A DNA stretch of 64,000 nucleotides from Flavobacterium jejuense (GTDB lineage Bacteria > Bacteroidota > Bacteroidia > Flavobacteriales > Flavobacteriaceae): the NCBI RefSeq assembly GCF_006491595.2, contig NZ_VEVQ02000006.1, forward strand, positions 226,196 through 290,195, written 5' to 3'. A program made the position numbers and the translations under genes. Shown in pieces: positions 26,530 to 35,457 of this stretch. Within the stretch, counting starts at the first letter, position 1. The number at the start of each line of letters is the position of its first letter. Under the pieces are notes generated by a model. That model was given only the letters and a program-made list of their open reading frames with translations. It did no database searches and was not told where the DNA came from.

Positions 26530-27990
26530 ATGTCAAAAATAGTCATATTGGGAGCAGGTATTTCAGGTCATACTGCAGCTGCTCATTTAAGAAGAAAGCT
26601 TGGAAAAGAACATGAAGTGCTTGTTGTTTCTCCTAATCGTAATTATCAATGGGTGCCTTCCAATATTTGGGTAGGTATTGGTAGGATGAAATCGAAAGAA
26701 TTGATTTTTCCATTAGAACCTTTATATAAAAGAAAAGGAATTGGATACAAACAAGCGAGAGTAGTTTCCTTTCATCCAGAAGGTAATAAAGAAGTAGAAA
26801 AACCTTTTGTAACGGTGGAATATGTTTTTGGTGAAACCAAAGGAACTCAGGAAAACATTACTTATGACTATTTAATAAACGCAACCGGACCTAAATTAGC
26901 TTTCGATTTAACAGAAGGTTTAAATCCGGGCACTAATAAAGCTTATTCTGTTTGTACTTATGATCATGCTGAACACGCTTGGGAAGGATTACATGCAATC
27001 ATAAAACAATTAAAAACAACAGATGGGAAATTAAAAATTCTTATTGGAACAGGGCATTCCAAAGCAACTTGTCAAGGTGCTGCTTTTGAATATATTCTAA
27101 ATGTTGAAAAGGAATTGGTAAAACATGGAGTAAGAGATAAAGCTGAAATTACATGGATTTCTAACGAATATAAATTAGGTGATTTCGGTATGGATGGTAT
27201 GCTTTTAAGCTATGGTAATATGATTATGAAGTCGAATGAAATGGTTGAAATGATCTTTGAAGATCGAGGTATCAAATGGATTTTAGAAGCAGGTGTCTAT
27301 AAAGTTGAAGATGGAGTAGCTTATTATGAAAATTTAGAAGGAGAATATAAAACAGAAACGTTTGATTTTGCGATGTTAATTCCAGCTTTTTCGGGTCATG
27401 GTTTTAAAGCTTTTGATAAAAATGAAGTTGATGTTACTGATAAATTATTCAAAGGATTTATGATAGTAGATGCTGATTACACACCAAAACCTTACGAGGA
27501 ATGGACCGTTCAAGATTGGCCAGAAACGTATCAAAACCCTACTTATAAGAATATTTTTGCTCCAGGAATTGCTTTTGCACCACCACACTCGATTTCTAAA
27601 CCAAGAAAAAGTAAAAATGGTACCGAAATTTTTCCAGCACCTCCAAGAACAGGGATGCCTTCTGGAATTACAGCAAAATTGGTAGCAGATAATATTATTG
27701 ATAGTATCAAATTTGGTAAAGAATCATTACATCATAAAGGTTCTATGGGAAATATGGGAGCCGCTTGTATTGCTTCTGCTGGATATGGAATGACCCAAGG
27801 AAGTGGTGTAAGTATTACCACTTATCCAATTGTTCCAGATTATAAAAAATATAAAAATACAGGAGGAAGAGATTTGAAAAAGACTTTTGGAGAAATTGGT
27901 TTAGCAGGACATTGGGTAAAACTTGCTTTGCATTATGCATTTATATACAAAGCTAAAATGAAACCTTTTTGGTGGTTAATTCCCGAATAG
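26530..27990 (+). CDS. Sulfide:quinone reductase-like FAD flavoprotein
   Basis: This 486-aa enzyme begins with the FAD-binding GAGISGHTAAAHLRR motif and has a second nucleotide-type segment (LKILIGTGHSKATCQGAAF). Three cysteines at about residues 142 (SVCTYDH), 181 (KATCQGA) and 413 (AACIASAG) are candidates for the redox-active set. The C-terminus is amphipathic and aromatic (HYAFIYKAKMKPFWWLIPE), suited to membrane docking. SQR oxidises sulfide to polysulfide and passes electrons to the quinone pool. The neighbouring bd oxidase, which resists sulfide, supports this role. A flavocytochrome-like or rhodoquinone-linked paralogue remains possible. Confidence 0.8.
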   Translation: MSKIVILGAGISGHTAAAHLRRKLGKEHEVLVVSPNRNYQWVPSNIWVGIGRMKSKELIFPLEPLYKRKGIGYKQARVVSFHPEGNKEVEKPFVTVEYVFGETKGTQENITYDYLINATGPKLAFDLTEGLNPGTNKAYSVCTYDHAEHAWEGLHAIIKQLKTTDGKLKILIGTGHSKATCQGAAFEYILNVEKELVKHGVRDKAEITWISNEYKLGDFGMDGMLLSYGNMIMKSNEMVEMIFEDRGIKWILEAGVYKVEDGVAYYENLEGEYKTETFDFAMLIPAFSGHGFKAFDKNEVDVTDKLFKGFMIVDADYTPKPYEEWTVQDWPETYQNPTYKNIFAPGIAFAPPHSISKPRKSKNGTEIFPAPPRTGMPSGITAKLVADNIIDSIKFGKESLHHKGSMGNMGAACIASAGYGMTQGSGVSITTYPIVPDYKKYKNTGGRDLKKTFGEIGLAGHWVKLALHYAFIYKAKMKPFWWLIPE

Positions 27991-28075
27991 TTTTTGAAAG
28001 AAGAAAGAGAAAAGATAGGGAGAATAATAGTAAGGAAATACAATTTATTCTTCTTCAACATAAAACTTAAATAAT

Positions 28076-28207
28076 ATGACACAAAGAATATCAAAATCAC
28101 AGCGTTCTAATATGCAAAATCTATTTATTCAATTTTTTAAATTCATCTACTTAAATATTAGAATTTTAAAAATTGTTGCAGGTGGTCATGGAGGAACTAG
28201 AAAATAA
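28076..28207 (+). CDS. 43-aa small protein ending in a Gly/His-rich tail
   Basis: A complete ATG-to-TAA frame of 43 codons follows the SQR-like gene by 85 nt, and a strong terminator comes 46 nt after it. The N-terminus is basic (MTQRISKSQRSN). A central amphipathic or membrane-active helix (LFIQFFKFIYLNIRIL) precedes the striking C-terminus KIVAGGHGGTRK. From memory, short proteins ending in GHGGTR occur in other flavobacteria, but none with a known role can be named. It could be a small respiratory subunit, by analogy with CydX, or a peptide acting with the SQR-like enzyme; both are inference. Confidence 0.6.
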   Translation: MTQRISKSQRSNMQNLFIQFFKFIYLNIRILKIVAGGHGGTRK

Positions 28208-28253
28208 TTATTGTTTTAACGAATGATAATGGTTAGTAATTTTTATTGGTTAG

Positions 28254-28281
28254 AAAAGAGTCACTTTTAAGTGACTCTTTT
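28254..28281 (+). terminator. Intrinsic terminator of the SQR unit
   Basis: A perfect 13-bp stem AAAAGAGTCACTT/AAGTGACTCTTTT has a 2-nt spacer and is followed by Ts. Confidence 0.88.
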
Positions 28282-28311
28282 TGTCTTTTTAAGAAGCAAA
28301 AACAGCATTTA

Positions 28312-28391
28312 TACGTATAAATACGTATAAAAAAACACCAAAAATACGTATAAATACGTATTGCACTATATAAAAAAACGTAGTATCTTTA
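28312..28391 (+). promoter_or_regulatory. TACGTA-repeat operator and promoter (copy 1)
   Basis: Four TACGTA boxes are arranged as two pairs with the spacer TAAA (28312-28327 and 28345-28360), separated by an A-rich 17-nt linker containing AAAAAAACACCAAAAA. The -7-like element TATCTTTA begins 24 nt after the last box (28384-28391). The same plan recurs at 37193-37275. A leader of about 160 nt follows before the gene at 28552. The rest of the 28208-28551 interval shows no gene. Confidence 0.65.
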
Positions 28392-28551
28392 CAGTAACAA
28401 AAATCATAACTCTAAATCCATAAGGGATTAAATGTGATTTTTTATTTGCCACCTTATTAAATTTAGTTTTTTTCTTTTAGAGAATAGTAATCGTCCTTCT
28501 GATTTGCTATGAAATCTTAACCAAAATTTTAACTTAATAAATATTTATCCC

Positions 28552-28848
28552 ATGAAAAGACTAATATTTGTACTCGTTTTAATTTTGTTAAATTTTATGA
28601 CGTTTAATTTTTTAAAAAATCATTTTAAATCAAATTTTACTTTTGATGAAATGATAATGATATTACTTGTTTCTTTTATTGCAATTTCTATTATGTGTTT
28701 CATTGTTTCTTTTTGTAAGTATATTTTGAAACTTTACGTAGAAAAGTCAGAAGCTCCTTTTAGGACGATGTATGTAAACCTTTATTTAGATGTATCCATA
28801 ACAATTTATGCTTTATTAATGTTGGTTACTTTACTAGCTTTTATTTAA
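28552..28848 (+). CDS. Small membrane protein, function unknown
   Basis: This 98-aa protein has three hydrophobic segments (about residues 4-20, 35-60 and 78-97), joined by a short basic/acidic loop (KLYVEKSEAPFRTMY). It is not recognised as a named family. It is the first gene after the TACGTA promoter, with a long untranslated leader in between, so stress- or signal-dependent expression is plausible but not shown. It may be co-transcribed with the gene at 28952, although a palindrome and a second -7 element lie between them. Confidence 0.6.
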   Translation: MKRLIFVLVLILLNFMTFNFLKNHFKSNFTFDEMIMILLVSFIAISIMCFIVSFCKYILKLYVEKSEAPFRTMYVNLYLDVSITIYALLMLVTLLAFI

Positions 28849-28894
28849 AACATTTTACTAATAAAAAATAGTATTGCTACATTACTATTGACAT

Positions 28895-28923
28895 ACTGTT
28901 GTCGCAACATAGTTTTAAATTTG
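28895..28923 (+). promoter_or_regulatory. Palindromic operator and promoter before the 69-aa gene
   Basis: TGTTG-TCG-CAACA (28897-28909), with flanking ACT/AGT symmetry, sits directly before a consensus -7 element TAAATTTG (28916-28923). The position overlaps the core promoter, suggesting repression or a MerR-like twist mechanism. Confidence 0.5.
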
Positions 28924-28951
28924 TGAAAACAAATAAAAAGGAACGCTAATT

Positions 28952-29161
28952 ATGGTTTACGTTTTCAAAACATCAATTCAATACAAAAAACAGATTAAGG
29001 ATATTTCTAAAAATCTTAATGAAATAAATGAAATTAAAAAATGGAATTTTGATTTAGAAGATTGTGATAATATTTTGCGAATAGTAGCCGAGACTGATAT
29101 TACTAGTTCGGTCTATGAAATATTTGATGCTTTAAATTACAGTTGTATTGAATTAGAATAA
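28952..29161 (+). CDS. Conserved 69-aa protein, possible ferredoxin-like (HMA-type) fold
   Basis: The short protein begins MVYVFKTSI and contains KKWNFDLEDCDNILRIVAET, then a C-terminal helix-strand (SVYEIFDALNYSCIELE). The beta-alpha-beta-beta-alpha-beta rhythm is that of small HMA-like domains, but the metal-binding CxxC is absent. From memory, similar 65-70-aa proteins are common in flavobacteria and uncharacterised. It has its own consensus promoter with a palindromic operator. It is convergent with the lipoprotein gene at 29163, with a 1-nt gap. Confidence 0.6.
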   Translation: MVYVFKTSIQYKKQIKDISKNLNEINEIKKWNFDLEDCDNILRIVAETDITSSVYEIFDALNYSCIELE

Positions 29162-29162
29162 A

Positions 29163-30287
29163 CTATTGTATGGAAGAGTTAGTTACAGCAATAGGTGTGT
29201 CGCTATGCATTGAAATACTTGGATAGACAGGATACCAAGAACCTCCTATGTTATTTCTAATAGTCGAGTTATCAATTCTAATGTTACCTGTATGGTTATT
29301 ACTCACAAAAAAGATAGAAGAACCATAGGAATTGACTTCATTTTGTTCCAATAAAGAACCAAGAATCGTTAACGTCATTTCATTACCATCATTGTAAATT
29401 GCACCACCACTTCCACCACCAGGAGTTCCAGATTGTGCAGGATTACCACCATTACCTATAGCTTTATTGTGTGAAAATAAGCTATTGATGATTGTCCAAG
29501 AAGTTCCAATACTACTTATAGCTCCTCCATTTGAGCCAATATTTCCATAAATTGCTCCACCACCAAAGGTTGTATTCACCACATAAATAGGCAAACTATT
29601 ATATTGACTAAAAGCTCTAATAGCTCCTCCACCTATATCTGGACCTGTGCCGATACAGCGGTTATTGAAAAAACGACAATTCACCACTTTCAATCGGCCA
29701 CCTCTTGCCCAAATGGCTCCACCACCTCCAGAAGCACCACTATTCATATTATTTCCATCTGCAAAAGTGATATTCTGAACCGTTACTCTTGGATGATCTT
29801 GGTTTTGGCAATGAGAAGTTGTCCAAACTAAGTCTTGGTCACAAGTGTTCATATATAAAATGCGAGTTGTTCCACCACCACTCAAAGTCACTAAACCACC
29901 ACCATCAATTACAACGTCTGGATTAGCATTATTAAAAACTTTAGCTGGTCGATCCATAACAATAGTCACAGGATTTGGACCACAATTAAAAGTAATTTTA
30001 CCTCCTTGTGCAACTGCATTTACAACAGCGTCACAAGTACAACTTTCAGGAGTTCCATCACCAACTACCACATCAGGATTAGATATGTTTTCTGGACCTG
30101 CTCCAGCAGGAATGGAAGCATTGCCGTTTGGATTTCCAGCTGCTGGCCCATCTTGAGGGTTTTCTAAAGGATTGTGCACTTCAATTCCTTGTTCCTCTGA
30201 AGGAGAATCTTTGGAACAACTTATAAAGAATAAGAATAGTAAAGTGTAAATTGATATTTTACTGTAGGTTAAGAGGTTAGTTTTCAT
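29163..30287 (-). CDS. Lipoprotein with right-handed parallel beta-helix
   Basis: This 374-aa SPII lipoprotein (Cys24 in FISCSKDSP) has a Pro/Gly/Asn-rich linker (about 35-75). A repetitive region of short strands follows: VTVQNITFADGN, LKVVNCRFFNNRCIG, IYVVNTTFGGGAI, WTIINSLFSHNKAIG and IRIDNSTIRNNIGG. This 'x-I-x-N-x-x-F' ladder with GGGGAIWA and GSGGAIYN turns is typical of polymorphic-outer-membrane-protein-like beta-helices. A lyase-type active site is not evident, so it may be a surface adhesin or binding protein. Confidence 0.72.
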   Translation of the reverse strand: MKTNLLTYSKISIYTLLFLFFISCSKDSPSEEQGIEVHNPLENPQDGPAAGNPNGNASIPAGAGPENISNPDVVVGDGTPESCTCDAVVNAVAQGGKITFNCGPNPVTIVMDRPAKVFNNANPDVVIDGGGLVTLSGGGTTRILYMNTCDQDLVWTTSHCQNQDHPRVTVQNITFADGNNMNSGASGGGGAIWARGGRLKVVNCRFFNNRCIGTGPDIGGGAIRAFSQYNSLPIYVVNTTFGGGAIYGNIGSNGGAISSIGTSWTIINSLFSHNKAIGNGGNPAQSGTPGGGSGGAIYNDGNEMTLTILGSLLEQNEVNSYGSSIFFVSNNHTGNIRIDNSTIRNNIGGSWYPVYPSISMHSDTPIAVTNSSIQ

Positions 30288-30431
30288 AAAGTTTGTTTGA
30301 AAAAATATAACGAAAAATTATTAAAATAATTGTTTGAATGTCAGCTTTTTATGTAATAGGGTGTGTGTTAATTAATATGATAGGTGAAACAGAGTTATAT
30401 AAAAGTTATTTTTGACTAAAAATTGTAATAA

Positions 30432-30995
30432 ATGAAAACAATCTTTATTCTATTTTCTTTTGCTATTCTTTCCTGTAATACAAATAAAAAAATAGAATCA
30501 GAAACTACTAATTGTGAAATTATAATTGTTCCAAAAGAACAAGGGCACGAATTGGTTTCAATATATAAAGACATAGATACTTCCTGTTTTTTTAAGAATC
30601 AGTTTGTCGAATTTGACAAAATAAACAATGGTATTTTATATTATCAAAGAACAGATGGTCATGAATTTGGTAACTTTTTAACCATAGATTTCGATGCTAA
30701 TTTTTCTGCTGTAAGAAAGTATGAGAATTTTAGTAAACCCATAGAGTTTGTTGAAGAAGATAAAAAAGTTCTGGATGCTATTTGGAGTAATTTAATCACA
30801 GAAAATTATTATCAACCTTGTAAGTTTGCTCAGAACCATTTTACTATGTACTTGTTGATTATTAAAAAAAACAATAAAATAGTAGTAAATTATTTTTCCC
30901 CATTTGAAAGTCTTTTTTATGTAAAACCTATCAACGAAAATTTCAAAAACACCCAAATTATTTTTGAAATAGTATATAGAAATTCGTTTCAATAG
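30432..30995 (+). CDS. Hypothetical lipoprotein
   Basis: This 187-aa protein has a short SPII signal (Cys15 in AILSCNTN). The body is mixed alpha/beta with no family motif recognised (GHELVSIYKDIDTSCF, FGNFLTIDFDANFSAVRKY, MYLLIIKKNNKIVVNYFSP). It stands alone between the divergent beta-helix lipoprotein and gapN. No function is proposed. Confidence 0.6.
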   Translation: MKTIFILFSFAILSCNTNKKIESETTNCEIIIVPKEQGHELVSIYKDIDTSCFFKNQFVEFDKINNGILYYQRTDGHEFGNFLTIDFDANFSAVRKYENFSKPIEFVEEDKKVLDAIWSNLITENYYQPCKFAQNHFTMYLLIIKKNNKIVVNYFSPFESLFYVKPINENFKNTQIIFEIVYRNSFQ

Positions 30996-31192
30996 CAATT
31001 TTAATATTGTGTTCCTATTTACTTTTTACTACGAAAACGTTTGATAAAATGTTGATTTTTAACAAATCAACAAGAATTCATTATATAATGTAGTTTGGAG
31101 TTAAAATATTTGTTTGTTAACCAAAATAGTTAGACTTTTATAAAAGACTTGAATGAAAATAGACGGTCAAATTATAAAATAAACTATAAGAT

Positions 31193-32773
31193 ATGAAAAT
31201 GATTCCAGGAAACATAATAATTAAAGAACCTTTACATCAAAAAGAATACTTACTAAACGGTGAATTGAAAATTTGGAAAGGAGAAACGGCTAATGTTTTT
31301 TCAAGTATTTCCAGTACAGAAATCTATGCACCAACTTTATTGGGTTCTGTGCCTAATATGAACGAAGCGGCAGCTTTGGAAGCTTTAAACTCTTCAGTAA
31401 AAGCCTATAATAATGGACAAGGTGATTGGCCAACTATGAAAGTACAAGATCGTATCAAATGTATGGAGAAATTTGTTGTGCAGATGAAAGCAACAAGAAA
31501 CGAAGTAGTCAATTTATTAATGTGGGAAATTGGAAAAACTTTACCAGACAGTCAAAAAGAGTTCGATAGAACTGTAGAATATATTGAAGATACCATTCAA
31601 GGGTATAAAGATTTAAATCAAAAAGGCAATCGTTTTAATACGGTTCAAGGAATTAATGCCATGATTAAAAGAAGTCCGTTAGGAGTGGTGTTGTGTTTAG
31701 GACCTTATAATTATCCGTTAAATGAAACATTTTCATTGTTAATTCCTGCAATAATAATGGGAAATACAGTTTTATTCAAACCGGCTAAATTCGGAGTGTT
31801 GTTGTTGGCTCCTTTGTTGAAAGCGTTCCAAAGTTCGTTCCCAAAAGGAGTCATCAATATTCTATACGGTAGAGGTAGAGAAGTAGCTGCACCAATTATG
31901 CAATCTGGATTAGTAACTGTTTTGTCATTAATTGGAAACAGTAAATCGGCAATTGCTTTACAAGATTTGCATCCCAATAAAAATAAATTACGTTTGATAT
32001 TAGGCTTGGAAGCCAAAAATCCAGCAATCATATTACCAGATGCTAATTTAGATTTGGCTGTTTCCGAATGTATTTCAGGTTCGCTTTCGTTCAACGGGCA
32101 AAGATGTACTGCATTGAAAATCATCTACGTTCATGAATCGATAGCTGCAGAATTCAATAAAAGATTTAGTGAAAAAGTAGATGCCTTGAAATTTGGAAAT
32201 CCTTGGGAAGAAAATGTTTTTTTGACACCTTTACCAGAACCAGATAAACCTAATTATATTCAAGAATTAATTGATGATGCCAAAGTCAATGGAGCTTCCA
32301 TCATTAACAAAAGAGGAGGAGAGCGTATGGATAATTATATTTTTCCAGCCGTTTTATTCCCAATAAATAAAAAAATGCGAGTGTATCACGAAGAGCAATT
32401 TGGTCCAGTTGTACCTATTTTGACTTTTAAAGACATTCAAGAACCTTTAGACGATATGGCAGCTTCTGATTATGGACAACAAGTAAGTCTTTTTGGAAAA
32501 GACATTACAACCGTTGCTCCATTGATAGATGTTTTAGTAAATTTAGTGTGTAGAGTAAACTTAAATAGTTCATGCCAAAGAGGACCAGATGTTTTCCCAT
32601 TCACAGGAAGAAAAGATTCCGCTGTGGGAACACTAAGTATTCATGATGCTTTACGTTCGTTCTCAATAAGAACTTTTGTAGCTTCTAAAGATAACGACTA
32701 CAACAATGCCATCTTACAAGAGTTATTAGACAGTAAAAAAAGTAATTTTATCAATACAGATTATATTTTGTAA
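31193..32773 (+). CDS. gapN: NADP-dependent glyceraldehyde-3-phosphate dehydrogenase (non-phosphorylating)
   Basis: This 526-aa aldehyde-dehydrogenase-superfamily enzyme shows [14 protein letters not shown] and NTVLFKPAK (cofactor binding), [18 protein letters not shown] with the catalytic Glu, [15 protein letters not shown] with the catalytic Cys, and EEQFGPVVP. The [25 protein letters not shown] C-terminal segment is characteristic of GapN, which oxidises glyceraldehyde-3-phosphate to 3-phosphoglycerate while making NADPH. The last 150 bp recur as a diverged fragment at 35991-36147. Confidence 0.88.
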   Translation: MKMIPGNIIIKEPLHQKEYLLNGELKIWKGETANVFSSISSTEIYAPTLLGSVPNMNEAAALEALNSSVKAYNNGQGDWPTMKVQDRIKCMEKFVVQMKATRNEVVNLLMWEIGKTLPDSQKEFDRTVEYIEDTIQGYKDLNQKGNRFNTVQGINAMIKRSPLGVVLCLGPYNYPLNETFSLLIPAIIMGNTVLFKPAKFGVLLLAPLLKAFQSSFPKGVINILYGRGREVAAPIMQSGLVTVLSLIGNSKSAIALQDLHPNKNKLRLILGLEAKNPAIILPDANLDLAVSECISGSLSFNGQRCTALKIIYVHESIAAEFNKRFSEKVDALKFGNPWEENVFLTPLPEPDKPNYIQELIDDAKVNGASIINKRGGERMDNYIFPAVLFPINKKMRVYHEEQFGPVVPILTFKDIQEPLDDMAASDYGQQVSLFGKDITTVAPLIDVLVNLVCRVNLNSSCQRGPDVFPFTGRKDSAVGTLSIHDALRSFSIRTFVASKDNDYNNAILQELLDSKKSNFINTDYIL

Positions 32774-32802
32774 GTATTTATCTTGCTTTTAAATTTAAAT
32801 AA

Positions 32803-32840
32803 AACAAACTAGTTTAGAAATAAGCTAGTTTTGTTCTTTT
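32803..32840 (+). terminator. Probable terminator after gapN
   Basis: An imperfect stem AACAAACTAG/CTAGTTTTGTT is followed by a T-containing tail. The rest of the 32774-33099 gap is AT-rich with no coding signal. Confidence 0.55.
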
Positions 32841-33099
32841 AAGAAACTTATAAGCTAGATCAAAAATGCTCTCTTATTAGTTTTACAGGAAGTATATATT
32901 GTTAGTTTTGAAATAAGAGATTAAATTTGAGTAATAACAATAATTATTTTTTTAAATTAGTAAATGGAAATATTAATTGTATCTGAGCTTAGTCTTTATA
33001 ATTATAGATATATTCTTGTCTTATTTTTAAAACATACTATTTTATAAAAAAGTATGTATATTTCAAAAGCAAAGCAAGCTTAAAAAAATAACAATCCTA

Positions 33100-33627
33100 A
33101 TGAAAATTATCGTTACACTTTTTTGTACTTTTTTTTATATTTATAGTAGTTTTTCACAAAGTAATTACCCTGAACCTGAAAAAACAGCTACACGTTTGTT
33201 TTATATTCAACATAGCAATAATCACAATACCTATGTGTACGATGCTAATATAAAAGGAGGAATAATAGATTCGTCCCAACCTATTAAAGAGTATCAAATC
33301 GTTTATACAGAAAATGGTATAAAAAAGCCATTAACTAACACTCAAAAGAAACTAGCTTACGGAATGATTCTACAAGAAGCGCAACACAACCTTTTTAAAT
33401 TTCGGCTTGCCGCTTCAGGTGAAATAGATTTTTACCTTAAGTATACAGCAAGTACTGGAGCAAAAATCTATGTTACAGTGAATAAACACAAAATGTATTT
33501 AGATAAAATGTTTGTAAAACTTAAAGAAGGCTTCTTGGGAATTAAAACTAATGCTGAATATGTGCTTTTTTATGGTAAAGATTTTTATACAGGTAAATCT
33601 ATAATAGAGAAAGTTATCATGGATTAA
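33100..33627 (+). CDS. Exported DUF4833-like protein
   Basis: This 175-aa protein has a signal peptide (residues 1-19, YSSFSQ). The mature part begins TATRLFYIQHSNNHNTYVYDA and continues with EYQIVYTENGIKKPLTNTQKKLAYGM and a beta-rich C-terminus (KIYVTVNKHKMYLDKMFVKL), as in DUF4833 proteins. Function is unknown. It is the first of four accessory genes lying between gapN and the duplicated gapN 3' fragment. Confidence 0.65.
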   Translation: MKIIVTLFCTFFYIYSSFSQSNYPEPEKTATRLFYIQHSNNHNTYVYDANIKGGIIDSSQPIKEYQIVYTENGIKKPLTNTQKKLAYGMILQEAQHNLFKFRLAASGEIDFYLKYTASTGAKIYVTVNKHKMYLDKMFVKLKEGFLGIKTNAEYVLFYGKDFYTGKSIIEKVIMD

Positions 33628-33868
33628 TTTTCTTGTAACATAAATCATAGATAGAATATTTTAAATAGCAACAGTTTAATTAGACTTAGTATTTAAAGAA
33701 ATGCAACATTTCGATACTCTTAAATTTTTCTAAACGGCACACATCACTTTGAATGTCTTTATATAATGCGAACAGCATTTTTTTAAAAAATGTATCGAGA
33801 AGCTATTTAACACCTATTGCCACTTTACAAGTAAAAGTATAGCTTTGTGTTAAGTAATTAAAAACTAA

Positions 33869-34522
33869 ATGGGATTAGATATCACACACTATAAAGCAAC
33901 TTTAGAAAAAGCACAAGAACATCACTTATTCTATATTGGAGAAGATATTTATAGTGAAACAGGAGCAGAGATTAGAGAGAAATTTGATTCCTTTAATGTT
34001 GATTTTGATCACTTCAGTAAATACATACAAGAAATAGAAGTTCCAACAAAAGTAGAAAGTATCATAATCATTAAAGGAAGTGAAAATGAAAAAAAAGTGA
34101 AAGCACATTTTAAGTCAAATGATAGTAATTTTTTGATTCGTGAAAACGAAGAACAACTTGAAAGGGAATTAAAAGATTTTGAAAAAAAGAAAGGATATCA
34201 AAATTTGAAAAAGTGCTTTGACGATAGTCATAATGATTGGATTATTGTTAAATACTATACTACAGAAAAAAAAGAAGGATTTTATTTCAAAAGTGTAGGA
34301 GAGCAACGAATGAGTATGAATGATAAATTTTGGAATAAATTCTGCAATGAAAATACCAGTAATTTTGCACTTGAGGAAGACTTTAAGTTTGCGTTATCAT
34401 GTGTAGATCATTATAGAGATTCAGACACTAAAGAAATAGTCAACCTACGAAAAGATGAATTTAAAAAAACATTTATAGATAATTTTGAACTTGGAGCTAG
34501 CTTTATGTCAGTTTCTTATTAA
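33869..34522 (+). CDS. Hypothetical protein, accessory island
   Basis: This 217-aa soluble protein is acidic and lysine-rich. It begins MGLDITHYKATLEKAQEHH, has a central EEQLERELKDFEKKKGYQNLKK helix and ends in FELGASFMSVSY. No family was recognised. The 'MGLDI.HYKA' start resembles small accessory proteins found among bacterial immunity or phage-related genes, but this is a weak analogy. It lies between the two gapN 3' ends. Its upstream gap (33628-33868) contains a degenerate intergenic repeat with TCACTTTGAATG and TGTATCGAGAAGC. Confidence 0.55.
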   Translation: MGLDITHYKATLEKAQEHHLFYIGEDIYSETGAEIREKFDSFNVDFDHFSKYIQEIEVPTKVESIIIIKGSENEKKVKAHFKSNDSNFLIRENEEQLERELKDFEKKKGYQNLKKCFDDSHNDWIIVKYYTTEKKEGFYFKSVGEQRMSMNDKFWNKFCNENTSNFALEEDFKFALSCVDHYRDSDTKEIVNLRKDEFKKTFIDNFELGASFMSVSY

Positions 34523-34633
34523 AAGAGAATTAATCAGGATAGAATTGTTGTTTTGTCAGTAATAGTTTAGATTTGTGAGAACGGATTAAAATGATAAATT
34601 ATTTGATAAGTGGTTGAATTTAAATTGAATAAA

Positions 34634-35356
34634 ATGAAAATACTAATAATCATAGGAATTGTTGCTTTTATATTTTTAGCTATTTGGATTGCCAAAAGAA
34701 ATGGTGTTACAGCACAATATAAAAAAGACCTAAAGGAAATTTTAACCAAAAGAGATACTCCAATTGATTTTGGTTATAAAACAGTTTGGATAGCAGTTAA
34801 AACAAATGACAAAAAAAGGATAATAGAAATTTTAGATCTTAAAAACACCCAAGATGCCAATTGGAAAAGTGGTATTGAGACAGCGTATAATGATGGAATT
34901 TTCATCACTCCACAAATTGGAGAATGGACTTTAGTAGTAGGCATGCAATTAATGAGAAATGGAGGTAGTTTGAACGATTTAAACGAATTGGAAACAAAGT
35001 TAAACCAATTGAGCTCAGAATTTGGTGAAGCACAATCTTTTGGAACACACAGAGTAGTAGAGTATCATCATTGGATGAAATCGGTGAAGGGAAAAACAGT
35101 AAGAATTTATTCCTACTTAGGAGAAAAAGGGGAGAATATAAAAATATTTGGGGAACCAACAACTGCTGAAACAGGATTGAATTTATTCAATTCATTATCT
35201 AAAGAAGCAGCATCAGATAGTTATTGGGAACGAGAAGATTTAGATTATCCAGACGAAGAACTCGTTATGAAAATAGCCGAAGAATGGAGTGTAAATCCAA
35301 CAAAACTTTCGCAATGGAATGATGTTAAAGACGAATTAGGAATTATTGGAAATTAG
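34634..35356 (+). CDS. Membrane-anchored hypothetical protein, accessory island
   Basis: The ATG at 34634 is chosen over a GTG 24 nt upstream because it places the hydrophobic anchor (ILIIIGIVAFIFLAIWIAK) at the N-terminus. The rest (about 215 aa) is soluble: WIAVKTNDKKRIIEIL, ITPQIGEWTLVVGMQLM, FGTHRVVEYHHWMKSVKG, RIYSYLGEKGENIKIFGEP, and a C-terminal VNPTKLSQWNDVKDELG. The GEWTLVVG and YSYLGE segments recall immunity-type proteins near polymorphic toxins, but no toxin is nearby and no family is assigned. Confidence 0.58.
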   Translation: MKILIIIGIVAFIFLAIWIAKRNGVTAQYKKDLKEILTKRDTPIDFGYKTVWIAVKTNDKKRIIEILDLKNTQDANWKSGIETAYNDGIFITPQIGEWTLVVGMQLMRNGGSLNDLNELETKLNQLSSEFGEAQSFGTHRVVEYHHWMKSVKGKTVRIYSYLGEKGENIKIFGEPTTAETGLNLFNSLSKEAASDSYWEREDLDYPDEELVMKIAEEWSVNPTKLSQWNDVKDELGIIGN

Positions 35357-35457
35357 GAAAAATTTATTGTTTAAGTTTTTCTATAAAAACAATGAAACAT
35401 TCTTGCTATCTTTATGAAAAGGAGTAAAAATAACTGTAATTAAATTAAGAAATAAAA

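Noticed and set aside
29604..30156. Plus-strand frames opposite the beta-helix lipoprotein
   Set aside because: They are shadows of a long repetitive gene on the minus strand with a clear lipoprotein signal.
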